DNA from: Flavobacterium lutivivi
GTDB taxonomy: Bacteria > Bacteroidota > Bacteroidia > Flavobacteriales > Flavobacteriaceae
Reading direction: 5' to 3'
Assembly: GCF_014642275.1 (NCBI RefSeq)
Contig: NZ_BMIM01000001.1
Location: forward strand, 248,001 to 312,000
DNA: 64,000 bases
Below, piece after piece: positions 38,201 through 50,100 of this stretch. A program made the translations under genes and the position numbers. Position 1 is the stretch's first letter. Each line of letters opens with the position of its first letter. Below the pieces are notes generated by a model. It was not told where the DNA came from. It ran no database searches and worked only from the letters and a program-made list of their open reading frames with translations.

Positions 38201-40939
38201 ACTGCAGCGCCAACAGCTGTTAGTGTAACGCCTGCATCAGCAACTGTTTGTCAAAGTGGTCCAGCTCAGCAATTAACTTCTTCTGGAGGAATTGTTTTTG
38301 GAAGTGTTGTTTTGGATCAAAATTTTGAATCAGGAACAACAGGATGGACATTACTAAATAATAGTGGTGCTTCGAATCCTCCAACGTCAGTTCCTGCACC
38401 GCAACCAGCATGGACGGTTAGACCAGATAGTTATAATAGACCACCTGTGTTTAATTCAAATAATGCTTCAGCTTTTATATTTGCTGACTCCGATGCTCAA
38501 GGTTCTGGTACAAATACTGATGTTACAATGATTTCACCAACTTTCAGTTTGGCAAATTATTCTTCGGCTAATTTGAGTTTCTATCATTATTTTAGATACT
38601 ATCCTGGTCAAACTGGTTTAGTAGATATATCTACTGATGGCGGATTAACGTGGACTAATTTACTTACTTACACTGGATCTAATGTTGGATCCGCTACTTC
38701 ATTTAGTAATGCGACATTTAATTTAGCCGCTTATTTAGGTCAAACTAATTTAATGATTAGATTTAAATTTATTGCTACTTGGGGTTGGTATTGGGCAATT
38801 GACAACATTAATATTTCAGGTACTCGTCAGCCACAGATTGTTTGGAATACTCAAACAGCACCTGTTGCTAATGGTGTTGCTGTTCCAGGATTGTATACAG
38901 ACCTTGCTGGTACAACTCCATATTTAGCTGGAACAATTGCTAGTTCGGTTTATACTATGCCAGCTTCAAGTGTTACCTATGTTGCAAGTACTAATGTTGC
39001 TTCATGTTCTGCTTCAGGAACAACGGTTATAACGACAACTCCAGTTGTTGGAGGAACTGCAAATGGAACACAGACTAATTGTGATGCTAACTCGCTTAGC
39101 AATATTACTTTAACAGGTCAAACAGGAACTGTTGTTCGTTGGGAATATGCTAATGATGCAGCTTTCACTATAGGTGTTACCCCAATTGCTAATACAACAA
39201 CAACCTTAACTCCAGCAGAGTTTGGCACATTCTATGGTTTGCGCTACTTTAGAGCTGTAGTTGGCAATGGTTCATGTAATAATGTTTACAGTTCAGTTGC
39301 TTCTGTTAATATTCCTGCTTCAACTTGGAATGGATCGGCTTGGTCTCCAAGTGCACCAGACGCAACTAGAGTTGCAATATTCAATGGAAATTATTCTTCC
39401 ACTGGTAACTTGACAGCATGTTCTGTAGTTGTAAATAGTGGAAATGTAGTGTTTAATACTAACCATACCTTTACTGTTCAAAATTCTGTAAAAGTTAATG
39501 GTGGTACGTTTGTATTCAATGATAAATCAAGTTTACTTCAGGTAAATGATGTTGCTAATGCACCTGGTGTATATACAGGTGGAAATACTGGAAATATAAG
39601 CTACACTAGAGTTTCTACTCAAGTTTATAAATTTGATTACACTTATTGGTCGACACCTGTAAATCCTCAAACAATTGCTGGATTTACACCATTGTCACCA
39701 TTAGCATATGAGTTTGATGCTCCATCTCAACAATGGACTTATGCAAATCTTACAGGTAATATGATTCCAGCACGTGGATATATTGTTAGAGCACCAAGTA
39801 ATTACCCAGTTTCACCAGCACCACCTATTACTTTTTCAGCTACATTTACTGGTATACCAAATAGTGGTACTATAACAGTTCCTGTTTCAGCTGGTGCAAC
39901 TAGCATGAATTTGCTTGGAAATCCTTATCCAAGTGCTTTGTCTGCAAATGCTTTCCTTGTTGATCCTGCAAATGCAGCGACAGTAGGCGGAACAATTTAT
40001 TTATGGACACACAATACACCTATTGATGCTTCATATCAGTATACAGGAAGCGATTATGCGGTTTATACTTACTTAGGTGGTACAGGTACTAGCGCTGCAA
40101 CAAACCCAGGATTGAATACAAATATTCCAAATGGTAAAATTGCTTCTGGTCAAGGATTCTTTATTAAAGGTTTAGTTAATGGAACTGCTACTTTCAAAAA
40201 TAGTATGCGTTTAGCAGGTAATAATGATCAATTCTTTAGGCTAAATGCTCAACAAACAGTTTCGGATTTAGAGAGTCACAGAATATGGTTAGACATTTCT
40301 AATGCTCAAGGTGCTTTCAAGCAAACTCTTATAGGTTATGTTGAAACAGCTACGGATGATGTGGATAGATTATTTGATGGAGAATTGGCTGAATCTGGAA
40401 ATGTTGTTCAATTATACTCTTTTATTGGTAATGATAAAATGAGTGTACAAGGTTTAGCATTGCCTTTTGAAGTTTCTGATATCATTCCTCTTGGTTTAAA
40501 ATCTACAATAGCAACTACTTATACCGTTTCGTTGTCAAATTTTGATGGATTATTTGAAAATCAAGATGTTTATTTAGAAGATAAATTGCTTAATGTAATT
40601 CATAACCTTAAAAATTCTAATTATGAGTTTTCTACTGAGGCAGGAACATTTAATGATCGTTTTCAGTTACGTTTCAGTCCTGTTGCACTTGGTAACCCAA
40701 CTTTTAATGCTTCAACAGTGATTGTCTTCAAAAATGAATTGGGAATTTATGTTTCTACTGGCAATCAAGAAATAAAACATGTATCAATACATGATGTAAC
40801 AGGTAAGTTAATATTTGATAAAGACAATGTTAATGCTGATGTATTGCAGGTAACTAGTTTGCCAAAAGCAACTCAAGTTTTATTGGTTACTGTTGAAAAT
40901 TCTCAAGGAATTAAAGTGACTAAGAAAGTTATTTATTAA
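35279..40939 (+). CDS. Giant multidomain T9SS-exported protein with phage-tail-type repeats and type C sorting domain
   Basis: 1886 residues. Signal peptide ~1-33 (ending GLRAQ). A ~240-residue N-terminal beta domain (MWVSGNGYITFGD) is followed by Fn3 ~280-372 and a jelly-roll-like domain ~373-538 (cleaved-adhesin type). A second Fn3 is split: first half ~540-579, an insert ~586-688 with two repeats of the form LTVGQSYTITTVGSTDFTLYGASSNTVGTQF, second half ~691-730. A GEVED domain lies at ~743-888 (VAIWVDWNNN ... GEVEDYTFKV). A PKD-like region (~895-970), a MAM-like jelly roll (~1010-1180), and a ~550-residue region ending in a type C T9SS sorting domain (VIVFKNELGIYVSTGN ... TKKVIY) follow. 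Probably a surface adhesin. No enzyme motif was recognised. Confidence 0.8.
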   Translation: MIKLLLYPSSKISLRKTTLLLFLLLTTVGLRAQVATNYTYAEFVDNPNTYTNLDSSLKTILIPGATPATWTGTSVSPVNTPIGFNFVYNASTYSDMWVSGNGYITFGDTPTAGNILPLSTATGGSYTGAISGYSGPLSAPAPIVYDVTYPTIQSNCISKLVTGSAPNRICKIEYRQVRRLATSSSTINFQIWLYETTNQIEVRFDVAPAFIGNPPASTGQCGLRGIDNTDFNNRTNTVANWTTTSAGVANTNTLRTGAGTNIPVTAARTFQWTPNNCFSPVTLTMSNVLINSATVNFTDPTPNPSSGYQYEIRTSGAAGSGSGGLTQSGTLAVGSSPYNFTGLAASTAYTLYIRSNCGGTYGTWNSVAFTTLCNATTIPYNQDFSFATAPNLPPCTSRQAIGASPLWITVNVPDADSNFADDHLIYNQSGTQSANVWFFTEGINLIGGNTYRISYTYGGSSVPSTVTNRLEVKYGTGPYAANMTIPLDNHPNIKGSPNTNFVTFTAPSSGVFYFGFKAYSVPAQGKIFLDDIEIVNSSCKKPGTPTASNIASTSADLNWSAPVPAPGSGYTYYITTTNPVVNASSLTVGQSYTITTVGSTDFTLYGASSNTVGTQFVASAAPIGSASLTIGQTYTINFVGTTNWVALGAASNTQGVQFVATGSGAGTGTAVANYVGGGTGTATIVLSNNQTPTGTTAAGINVVSLSGLANNTTYYFWVRGTCGSGIYSEWSNYVSFTTLNVPPYCIPSASVSTSYFSNFTTTGGITNINNTTAFATPSGYADYSGMVVTQSVGQSVNFTTTIVGPTVGVAIWVDWNNNATFEAGERMYNTGTYVSAASGSFSVPGGTPNGSYRMRVMMDYWATSPNPCSINNSFGYTRGEVEDYTFKVLPPPPPLTLSATSSSQCANVNSPLITLTAGGPPTFNVYNWSPATGVTGDATAGWTFNATTTTVYTLTATETVSPFRVNTATFTYNATAAPTAVSVTPASATVCQSGPAQQLTSSGGIVFGSVVLDQNFESGTTGWTLLNNSGASNPPTSVPAPQPAWTVRPDSYNRPPVFNSNNASAFIFADSDAQGSGTNTDVTMISPTFSLANYSSANLSFYHYFRYYPGQTGLVDISTDGGLTWTNLLTYTGSNVGSATSFSNATFNLAAYLGQTNLMIRFKFIATWGWYWAIDNINISGTRQPQIVWNTQTAPVANGVAVPGLYTDLAGTTPYLAGTIASSVYTMPASSVTYVASTNVASCSASGTTVITTTPVVGGTANGTQTNCDANSLSNITLTGQTGTVVRWEYANDAAFTIGVTPIANTTTTLTPAEFGTFYGLRYFRAVVGNGSCNNVYSSVASVNIPASTWNGSAWSPSAPDATRVAIFNGNYSSTGNLTACSVVVNSGNVVFNTNHTFTVQNSVKVNGGTFVFNDKSSLLQVNDVANAPGVYTGGNTGNISYTRVSTQVYKFDYTYWSTPVNPQTIAGFTPLSPLAYEFDAPSQQWTYANLTGNMIPARGYIVRAPSNYPVSPAPPITFSATFTGIPNSGTITVPVSAGATSMNLLGNPYPSALSANAFLVDPANAATVGGTIYLWTHNTPIDASYQYTGSDYAVYTYLGGTGTSAATNPGLNTNIPNGKIASGQGFFIKGLVNGTATFKNSMRLAGNNDQFFRLNAQQTVSDLESHRIWLDISNAQGAFKQTLIGYVETATDDVDRLFDGELAESGNVVQLYSFIGNDKMSVQGLALPFEVSDIIPLGLKSTIATTYTVSLSNFDGLFENQDVYLEDKLLNVIHNLKNSNYEFSTEAGTFNDRFQLRFSPVALGNPTFNASTVIVFKNELGIYVSTGNQEIKHVSIHDVTGKLIFDKDNVNADVLQVTSLPKATQVLLVTVENSQGIKVTKKVIY
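37034..37318 (+). repeat. Two tandem phage-tail-fibre-type repeats inside an Fn3 domain
   Basis: The coded repeats share LTxGQxYTIxxVGxT, then GAxSNTxGxQFVA. The second ends in GSGAGTGTA. This short repeat is one I know mainly from tail-fibre and structural proteins of marine (cyano)phages. It interrupts an Fn3 domain whose two halves flank it in frame. Confidence 0.6.
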
Positions 40940-40962
40940 ACTTCTTTAAATACTTATAAATT

Positions 40963-40994
40963 AAATGCTTTGCTTATGCAAAGCATTTTTTTTT
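40963..40994 (+). terminator. Intrinsic terminator after the 1886-residue protein gene
   Basis: AAATGCTTTGC (40963-40973), TTAT, GCAAAGCATTT (40978-40988), with T continuing to about 40995. Confidence 0.93.
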
Positions 40995-41025
40995 TGTAGT
41001 AAAAGTTACCTGACGAATTCTATGT

Positions 41026-41044
41026 ATTTCGTCGATATTATAAG
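41026..41044 (+). promoter_or_regulatory. Shared upstream motif, ATTTCGTCGATATTATAAG
   Basis: It ends 91 bp before the ATG of the next gene. A partial second copy (ATTTTATCGGAATC) follows at about 41046. A TACTTTAA near 41095 is a weak -7 candidate. Confidence 0.45.
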
Positions 41045-41135
41045 TATTTTATCGGAATCAGATATTTTTTTTTTATTAATTAAATGTTAATTCATACTTT
41101 AACCTCTCATTTTTTAACCCAATTTTTTATAAATT

Positions 41136-44100
41136 ATGATGAATAACTACAAAAAGCCCGAACAATGGTATGATACCATTACCGGAGATGCATGCCAGAA
41201 GTATTCTGGATTTGCTTCAAAAAGAAAGTGGTTGTTGTCGTTTGCAAGTATGATTATGCTGTTTTTTTACAGTAATATTCATGCCCAAATCTCGCTTCCT
41301 TATGTAGAGACTTTCGCAGGTATTTCAGCTGCAAATGGTTTTCCTACTGTTACAGGTGGAGCGTGGACGCGAACGGGTACTACAGGAAAACAACCAACTT
41401 ACATCGCCAACCAAGCTTCCTACAATCGTAGTGGTAATGGTGATACTAAATTTATGTCTTTTCAGTATAGTCAACCTACTGGAGGGAATCTTTATGCGGT
41501 TGGGCCGTTTAGCCTAGTGGCAGGAACAAACTATCAGGCATCAGTGTTGTATAAAGCTGATGGATTAACTGGTTTTGGACCTTTATCACTAACCTATGGT
41601 ACAGGTAATACCTTGGCGTTACAAACCAATACAATTGCCACTGTGCCAGCAAGTATTACTAATACAGCTTTTCAGACGTTAAGCGGTACTTTTAGTGTTG
41701 CTACATCAGGTTCGTACTATTTAGGTATTAAGTTAGAAGCGAATGGTACGCCATGGTATTTAACTGTTGATGATTTTTCATTAACATTGCCGTGCTCTGG
41801 AACTCCAAATACTGGAACAGCTTCTCCTTCATCTCAGAGTATATGTTCAGGCGTCGTTCCTTCAAGTATAATTGCTACTGGTTTATCTGTTGGTGCGGGA
41901 ATCTCTTATCAATGGCAACAATCCACAGATGGTGGTACTAACTGGATAAGTGCGGTAGGAGGTAGCGGTGCTACCACTGCAACATATACTCCTCCAACTT
42001 TTGGTGGAACATCTATATTATATAGATTGAGAACTACATGTGCTAATGGAGGAGCAACAGCAGATACAGCTCCTGTGTCTGTAAATCCTCCTGCAAATCC
42101 AACTACTCAAGTATCTAATGCAACAACAGCTTCATTATCAACAAGCGGTTTTACTTTAAACTGGACAAATGGTAATGGTAATAGAAGAGTTGTTATTATG
42201 AGTACAGGTACAATTACTGATCCTGTAAATGGTAATGCAGCGGCTTTAACTGCAAATGCTGTTTATGCTGGTTCTGGACAACAAATAATGTATGACGGAA
42301 CTGGAACTTCAGTTGCTATTTCTGGTTTAACATGTAATACAGCATACAATTATAAGGTTTACGAATACACTCGTTGCGGTGCTGGACCTTATGATTATTA
42401 CTATAATGTTTCATCTGGAACTAACGCAGGTAGTGTAACTACTTCTGCTATTTTGTCAGGTTCATTCCCTAACAGCAATAACTTTGCTGGTTTTACAGGT
42501 TCAAACTTAACTACAGTTCAGCCAGGATGGAGTGAAGGTGTTGGAGCTAATGCTCCTGCTGGAACAACTTCAGCATGGACTAATACAAGTTTAGGAGGTT
42601 TTACAACTGCTAAAATTAATTTGTATTCCAATACAAAAGTAGATTGGATTGTTGGACCTAGAATAACTTTGCCTGCTTCTGCTGCTAGAATGACATTCAA
42701 AGCTGCTATTACTGATTTTGCTAGTACTGCTGCTGACGCAACAGGTATGCAAGGTAGTGATGATCAGGTTAGAGTAAGAATTTCAACTGATGCTTGTAAT
42801 TCTACTTGGACTACATTATATACGTTCAGTGCTGCAAACACAACATCTTTGACCAATACACTTCAAGATTTCGTAATTGATTTGAGTGCTTATGCAGGTC
42901 AAAATGTTACTCTTGCTTTTCAAGGAGTTGAAGGTGTTGATGATACGCCAGACTATGATTTCCATATAACAGCTATTGTTATAGAAGAAACACCTTCTTG
43001 TATAGCTCCAACTGGTTTAATTTCATCTGCAGTAACAAATAACTCTGCAACTATTGGCTGGACAGCTTCAACAGCGCCTCCAGCAAATGGATATGATTAT
43101 TATTATTCCACTTCAAGTACTGCACCAATTGGTTCAACAACACCTAGTGGAAATGTAGGAACGACCACATATTCAGCCTCATTATCTGGATTGTCAGCAA
43201 ATACTGTATATTATTTCTGGGTACGTTCTAATTGTTCGGGTTCAGGACAATCTGCTTGGGCTGGTTCAGGAACTTTTACTACATCGTGTGATCCAGTTAC
43301 AAGTTTAAATGAAAACTTTGACTCTGTTACTACACCTAATTTACCCTCTTGTTGGTCTAAAATTTTAAGAGGTTCTACGTTGAGTAGCTTTGCTACAGTT
43401 GGTACTTATAACAGTACAACTTATGCACAATCAACTCCAAACTCTGTTCAACTTTACAACTCAAGTTCTGCTACATCTGGAGCTGATGATATCATCTTAG
43501 TATCTCCTTATATTGGGAATTTGAGCACAGGAACTCACAGAGTTAGATTTATAGCTTCTTATTCAGGTGGTAGTATTCAAGTTGGTACTCTTAATGGTAA
43601 TAGTTCATCAGCAACATTTACTCCGTTGCAAACTATTTCTACAACAGGTACTAAGACTGAATATGTTGTAAACTTTAACACGTATTCTGGTTCTGATAAG
43701 TTCATAGGTTTCAGAATGAATAACAGTTCAACATACACCTATGTTTACATAGATGATGTAGCTTGGGAGCCAATTCCTACATGTTTTAATCCAACTGCTG
43801 TTACAACTGCATCTGTTACTAATAGTGGTGCTTCATTGTCATGGACAGCTCCGACACAAGGAACTCCATCAACATATGAATATGAGGTACGTTCATCTGG
43901 TGCTGCTGGTTCTGGTGCTACTGGTTTAGCAGCGAGTGGTTCTGTTACAGTTCCTACTGTATCTGCTTCTGTTACTGGTTTATCTAGTAATACAACTTAT
44001 TCTGTATATGTTAGAACATATTGCGGCGGAAGTGATTATAGTGCTTGGACTACGGCAGTAACATTTAAAACACTTTGCGATCCTATTGCTTCATTGCCAT

Positions 44101-47100
44101 GGACTGAAGGTTTTGAAAGTGCTACTGTAGGTTCTACAGTTGTTGGTACTTCTACTAATCTTCCTGATTGTTGGAATAGCCAATCAACTCAATGGAGTTC
44201 TTCAAATGCAACTACATACAACAATGCTCACGGAGGTTCTAAATACATCCGTTATGCATGGTCTACAACAGACGCATATATGTGGACACCAGGTTTCCAA
44301 TTGACAGCTGGACAATCTTATGATTTCTCTTTCTGGGCTCAAGGTGATGGAGGTGTTGAATGGAACAATGATGTGTTTGTAAACACTTCTGTATCTTCAA
44401 CTGGTGCTACGCAACTTGGTGCTACATATACTCCTCCAGGAACTGGAACTTATACTATTCAAACTTATGCTAAAATAACTCGTACGTTTATTCCATCAAC
44501 TTCTGGAGTATATTACTTTGCTATTAGAGGTAATGAAGCATCAGGAGATCCATGGTATATGGCATTTGATGACTTTACATTAGAAGCTACTCCTGTTACT
44601 GTTGCTTCATTTAACCCAACTGAGGCTTGTAGCTCTGATTTAGCATCTACAACTGTAACGTTGACTGGTTCTAACTTTACTGGTGCAACTGACGTGCAGT
44701 TGAACGGAGTTTCTCATGCATTCTCTGTTGTAAATGATACAACAATTACGGTTACCCTTACTGGTTCTTCTGCATCTGGTGCATTTACTGTTTATAAAGG
44801 TGCTTTATATGGAACAAGTGCAACTAACTTTACTGTAAAAGCTAACCCAACAGTTGCTCCTATTACAGGGCCAAGCGCTGTATGTACTGGTTCAACTATT
44901 ACATTAGCTAGCGCTACTTCTGGAAACACTTGGACTTCATTACAACCTTCAATTGCTTCTGTAGATGCAAATGGAGAAGTGTCTGGATTGGCTGCTGGTA
45001 ATGCAACAATTCAGTTCTCAGTAACTAACTTGGGTTGTACAACTACAGTTTCTAAATCTGTTGATGTTTACCAACAAGTTGCTATAACATCTCATCCTGC
45101 TTCTGCTACAGTTGTAACAGGTGATAATACATCATTTACAGTAGTTGCTACAGGTTCTAACTTAACATATCAATGGAAATATTCAGATGATTATGTTACT
45201 TTTTATGATTTAGCAGATGATGCTACATATTCAGGAACTAATACAGATACTTTAACAATTACAGCAACTCCTGATACTATCAATGGATATCAATTCATGT
45301 GTACAGTTTCTGGTGATGCTTCATGTGGTTCTGTAGATAGTAACCCTGCTGACTTAACAGTTGGTAATACTGGTATCGGTACTCAACCAACTAGTGTAAG
45401 TCTTTGTGGTTCAGGTAATGCTTCGTTTACAGTTGTTGCAACTGGTGATGTAAGTACATATGAGTGGTTTGTAAATGATGGATCAGGATATGTTTCTGTT
45501 CCTAATTCGGGAATTTACTCAGGTGCTAATACTGCAACATTAACTATTACTGGTGCTACTACAGCTCAAAATGGTTATACTTATTATGTACAAGTATCTG
45601 GTGCAGCAAATAGTGCATTTTCATCTGAGGTTACTTTAACAGTTGCTTCTTCGCCTACTGTTACTGATCCTTCAAATGCTTCAAATTGTTATTCTGGTGG
45701 TTCTTCAAACTTTACAGTTTCTACTACAAATAGTACAGCTGTTGCTTGGGAATACGCTACATCTGCTTCTGGACCTTGGTCTGGAGTTGCAAATGGTACT
45801 CCTACTGGAGCAACATATACAGGAGCAAGTTCAAATACACTTTCTGTTGCAACTACAAGTGCTACACCAGTAGCTACTTACTACTATAGAGCAAACGTTA
45901 GTGGAATTTCACCATGTACATCTACACAATCTGCTGCGGCAGCATTGACAATTAATTCATTTACAATTGGTACTCAACCTGTTGCTGCAACGGTATTAAG
46001 AGGAAATACTGCTTCTTATACTGTAGCTACTGCTGCTCCATCGCCAACATACCAATGGCAACGTTCAGCTACAGCTGGAGGTACTTATGTAAACGTTGCT
46101 GATGCAACTCCTGTAGGTGTAACTTACACTGGAGCTAATTCTGCAACATTAAATGTTATAACTTCAGCTTCTGCTGCTACTGGTACAGCTAATTACTATC
46201 GTTGTATTGTATCATCGCCAGCTGGTTGTTCAGTAACTTCTGGTAATGCAGCTTTAACAATTAATGATTACTGTTCTATTCCTGCTGCAACAAGTACATC
46301 ATCATATCTTGATTCCTTTGCAACAACTGGTGGTGTGAGTAACATTACTAATAACACAACTGGATTTTCTGCTGGTGGATATGGTAATTTTACAGCTCAA
46401 AGTGTTTCTCAAATACAAGGAGCATCAGTTAGCTTTACAACTGCTTTAGTTGGAACTACTGTTGGAGTTGCTATTTGGGTCGATTGGAATAATGACACTG
46501 TTTTTGATACTACAGAGCGTGTTTATAACACGGCTGCTTTTGTTTCAACAGCATCAGGTAGTTTTACGGTTCCTGAAACAGCTACACCAGGTAATAAAAG
46601 AATGCGTATTAATATTGATTGGAATGCTACTAGTCCTCTTGCATGTCCTACTTCTGGAGGAAGAAGAGAAGTTGAAGATTACACGTTTACTGTAATAGCT
46701 GCTCCTTTATGTACAACTCCAAATGCTGGTGTTGCTACTTCTAGTACTTCAGGCGCATGTGTTAATAGTACAGCAACTCTTACATTAACAGGTATGGTTA
46801 CAGGTGTTTTAGGTCAAACATATCAATGGTATAGTAGAACTTTACCAAGTGGTACTTTTGCACCAATATCTGGAGCTACTTCAACCACATTGGTTACTCC
46901 TGCTTTAACAGCTAGTTCAGAGTTTTATTGTGTTACTACATGTTCTAATGGAGGTGCTACAGCTCAGTCAAATACAGTTACTTTAACTGTTTATAACTGT
47001 GATTATACAGTTACTAGAAACAATATTACTTATAACTCTATTATGAGTACTGGTTCTACTTATACTTCGTTATCAAGTGCTGATGACGGTAAAACTAACA

Positions 47101-50100
47101 CAGTTAGTTTAGCTGGAACAACATTTAGATATAATGGTGCAGTAGTAACAGGTTTCTATGCTACTTCTAATGGATGGATGACTTTCAATACTTCTCAAAC
47201 AAGTAGTTCTTTAACAAATGATTTGACTTCTACAGGTCAAAACATGGTACTTGCGCCTTATTGGGATGATTTAGTTATACAAGGTAACTCGTTAGCTAAT
47301 CTTAATTCATCAATGCGTTATAAAATCAATGGTACCCTTGGTTCTGGTACGGCTGAAATCATTGTAGAATGGGCTGAAATGGAAAAATTCAGTTATGGTG
47401 ATCCTAACATGAATTTCCAAGTTGTGTTGAAAGAAATTGATAACTCAATAGAATTCAACTACGGTACTATGCAGTTGTTTAATGGTGCTACAAATAATAC
47501 TACTTATGGCTACTGGTCATATTCAGTAGGTATGAATGGTTCATCTCCAGGAACTGCTACAACAGCTAATAGATTGATTTTACAAAACGAGAATAGTACA
47601 AATTTCTCTACAACTAGTCAAACAGCATTAAAACTGTCTCCAGCTTGTGGAACTCAATTACGTTTTGTTCCTTCAGCTACTTACAGTGGTGGTACTGCTC
47701 CTGCAACAGTTCCTTCGAACAATGAAGTTGCTGGTGCAATTGCAATCTCTGTCAACAGCGATCCATGTGTTAATGTATGTGGAAACGTTTATACAAGTAA
47801 AAATGCAACTGCATCTACTGGTATAACAGCTTGTTCTGCAACAACTCCTGGTACAGCTGATGACGACGTGTTCTTTAGCTTCACTACAAATTCAACAATT
47901 ACTAATTATAGAATTGAAGTTCTTGGTTCTACAAACTACAATCCAGTAGTTCAAATTTTAGATAGTTCACTTACTCCAATTGCGTGTTCTAATGCAACAG
48001 GTGCTGGTCTAGCTGAAACTATTGCTTCATTGACATTGTCATTGAATACTCAATACTACGTTAGAGTTTATGACTCTGCAGCTGGTGCTGCTGGAGGAGC
48101 TTCTGGAAGTGGTGAGTTTGCAATTTGCGTTAGCCAAGTATTGCCTCCACCAGCTTATGATGAACCAGCAGGTGCAGCTGCTTTAACTTTAGGTACTTCT
48201 TGTACTCCTGTAAGCAGTGTGCCATCTGAAGTATTAAGAGCTACTGCAACAGCTGGTGTTCAAACATGTAGTGCAGGAACTCCTGGTACTGCTGATGATG
48301 ATGTGTGGTACACATTCACAACAGGAGCAGTTACTGCTGGAATTTCTCATACAGTAAGTGTTCAAGGTGTTTCTACTTATAACCCTGTATTACAAATATT
48401 TACTGGATTACCTTCAACAGGTAACGCTTTAACATGTGTTAACGCAACAGGTAATGGTGGTTTAGAGACATACTCTTCATCTTCATTGTTGCCAAATACA
48501 ACATACTATGTAAGAGTTTATCATGCTGGTTCAGGAGCTGCTAACGGAAACTTTAGCGTTTGTGTTTATGCTTCTCTTCCAAATTGTGTGACTTCTCCAT
48601 CTGCTCCAGCTAATGCATCAACTCAATGTGAGTCTGCTTCTGCTACTACATTGTCTTGGGCTGCTGTTACAAGTGCAACTGCTTATGATGTTTATTTTAA
48701 TTCAGGTACTTCTGCAACTACTTTGGTTTCTGCAGATCAAACAGGATTATCTTATACTACAGCATCTGCATTAACTCCTGGAACTTATTCTTGGAGAGTT
48801 GTTCCTAAAAACCCTTATGGCTCTGCATCTGGATGTACAACTTCATTTACATTTACTGTAAATGCTGTTCTTACATACTATCTAGATACTGACGGTGATG
48901 GTTATGGAAATGCATTAGTTTCAACTACTTCTTGTACTGGAGCTCCAACAGGATATGTTGCAAACAATACAGACTGTAACGACAGCGTAGCGGCTATAAA
49001 TCCAGGATTAACAGAGGTGTTGTATGATGGATTTGACAACAACTGTAATGGCTTGTTGGATGAAGGCAATCAGTTGATAGCAAACATGACCAATTGTGGA
49101 ACTACATTGGCAGCTATCAGTTCATTGATAAGTTGTACAAGTGTTGCAGGTGTAGATGGCTACCGTTTTGAGGTAACCAACACATCAACAAGCGCAGTAC
49201 AGACAATAGATAGACCATTGCAATATTTCAACTTAACGCAATTAACAAGTTTTGAATATGCTACAACATATTCAGTACGTGTCATGTTAAGAAAGAATGG
49301 TATCTGGTTAGGCTATTATGGGGCATCATGTTTGTATTCAACACCACCAGTTACACAACCAACAGGCGGAACAGGTACAACGCAGTTACAAACCTATTGT
49401 GGACAAACGTTACCATCTATTAGTACAATAATAGCAACAACGAGTTTGCCAGGAGCAACAGGTTACAGATTTAGAGTTACCAATACAACAACGGGAAGTA
49501 TCCAAACGTTGACAAGAACTTTACATTGGTTCTCATTGACGATGTTACCATCGTACAATTATGGCACGACTTATGTAGTAGATGTTGCAGTTAAGACGAC
49601 AGGTGATTACTCAGAGTATGGAGCACCATGTAACGTAACAACACCAAATGTACCGACCTTGGTAAACTACTGTGGAGGCGCAATAGTACCTACCAAAGGA
49701 ACAAACATCTATACATCGAGTTTAGATAGAGTAACCTCATATAGATTTGAAGTTACACGATATACAGATGAGACGTTGAGTACAGCAGTAGATGTATCAC
49801 AGATAGATAGAAATATCAACTGGTTTACATTCAATATGGTAAGCAACTATTCAGCTAACACACACTATGGAGTACGCGTACAAGTGATGACATCAGGCAC
49901 ATGGTCACCATGGAGTGATGCATGTGATATAGTATCACCAGCTACAGCAAGAGTAACAGAGAGTGCTACTTCAGAAGTGTTTAGTGTAAAAGGTTATCCA
50001 AACCCATATGATTATGAGTTTAGTTTACAAATGGAGAGTAGCAGTGATGCAAGAGTAAGCATCAAGGTGTACGACATGGTAGGCAAACTGATAGATACAA

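Noticed and set aside
45643-46695. Leucine-rich short frames overlapping the 3028-residue gene on the same strand
   Set aside because: They are out-of-frame readings of GCT/ACT/GTT-rich coding DNA.
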